Assembly (NCBI GenBank): GCA_904399395.1
Contig: CAJFPJ010000056.1
Location: 91,010-155,009 of the forward strand
Direction of reading: 5' to 3'
Source: an uncultured Clostridia bacterium
GTDB lineage: Bacteria; Bacillota; Clostridia; Oscillospirales; Acutalibacteraceae
Length of the DNA: 64,000 nt
In this document: positions 63,850 to 64,000 of the stretch, piece by piece
Layout of the letters: each line of letters opens with the position of its first letter
Numbering within the stretch: the stretch's first letter is position 1
Notes under the pieces: model-generated
What the model saw: the letters and a program-made list of their open reading frames with translations, nothing else
The model's database searches: none
Told to the model about the DNA's origin: nothing
Translations under genes and position numbers: made by a program

Positions 63850-64000
63850 ATGAAATCAAAACAGTTTGTTGCGGGCTTACTGGCGGCAGCCTTGTTGTTG
63901 GGAGGATTTCCCACTCAGCAGGAAGCCCTTGCTGCAGAAGGCACGTCGGCGCAGGATCTTTTCAACAAAGAAGGGGTCTGGCTCACAGAAATCTATCAAA
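63850..64000 (+). CDS. N-terminus of a secreted protein (cut by window edge)
   Basis: The first 50 codons of a gene running off the window. It has a signal peptide (MKSKQFVAGLLAAALLLGGF with a likely cleavage after A-L-A), then a start of mature protein reading AQDLFNKEGVWLTEIYQ. AAGGAAGG precedes ATG 63850. An overlapping ATG at 63846 in another frame lacks a signal-peptide pattern. No family can be assigned from this fragment. Confidence 0.7.
   Translation, partial: MKSKQFVAGLLAAALLLGGFPTQQEALAAEGTSAQDLFNKEGVWLTEIYQ

Noticed and set aside
1..64000. CRISPR array, tRNA, rRNA or insertion sequence
   Set aside because: I saw no regularly spaced repeats, no tRNA-like T-arm/acceptor pattern, no rRNA conserved stretch and no transposase. 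Short RNA genes could still be missed by eye.

Overview
The window looks like a chromosome segment from an anaerobic member of the class Clostridia (Bacillota), probably a gut-type organism. The signs are a complete S10-spc-alpha ribosomal cluster in Firmicutes order with zinc-binding S14 and a KOW-domain gene before infA, an archaeal-type prolyl-tRNA synthetase, a multi-subunit [FeFe]-hydrogenase of the electron-bifurcating type, a sodium-pump decarboxylase beta subunit, type-2 PyrF and the NAD-linked PyrK/PyrD pair. The species cannot be fixed from sequence alone. No rRNA, tRNA, IS element or CRISPR array is visible.

Layout. Positions 1-6.0 kb: the end of a membrane protein, an M24 peptidase, OadB/OadG-like sodium-pump subunits, proS and a MazG-like NTP pyrophosphatase broken by an in-frame amber codon. 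6.3-22.3 kb: one ribosomal superoperon from rpsJ to rplQ, including secY, adk, map, infA and rpoA, with a structured leader and several structured gaps. 22.6-26.7 kb: a MATE transporter with a folded leader, then serC-serA on the minus strand. 27.2-36.4 kb: a two-part hydrogenase locus. The first part is a putative sensory cassette (two DRTGG proteins, an RsbW-like ATPase, a sensory-type hydrogenase homologue and a PHP protein). The second part is the catalytic hydrogenase (HndA, a GHKL ATPase, HndB, HndC, HndD). Between them lies a perfect 22-bp palindrome whose centre matches a Rex (NADH-sensing repressor) operator at 13 of 14 specified bases.

36.4-46.6 kb: a nucleoside hydrolase fused to an APH(6)-like kinase (minus strand), a YdcF-like protein, then a pyrimidine operon (pyrC-pyrF-pyrK-pyrD) that continues into an iron alcohol dehydrogenase, a histidine phosphatase and ruvX. 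46.6-50.8 kb: an acetyltransferase, then an AT-richer island with a trypsin-like protease whose signal peptide is separated from it by an in-frame TAG, followed by two tandem paralogous membrane-anchored proteins I do not recognise. 50.8-60.1 kb: two more MATE transporters, a CtpE-like P-type ATPase, an unknown protein, a transglutaminase-like protein, a HIT protein and a cytidylate-kinase-like protein. 60.4-64.0 kb: cysK, an OmpR-family two-component pair, and the start of a secreted protein cut by the window edge.

The points most worth following up are the nucleoside hydrolase-kinase fusion, two independent in-frame amber codons in otherwise intact genes, the hydrogenase sensory cassette with its Rex-like palindrome, and the protease plus duplicated membrane-protein island.
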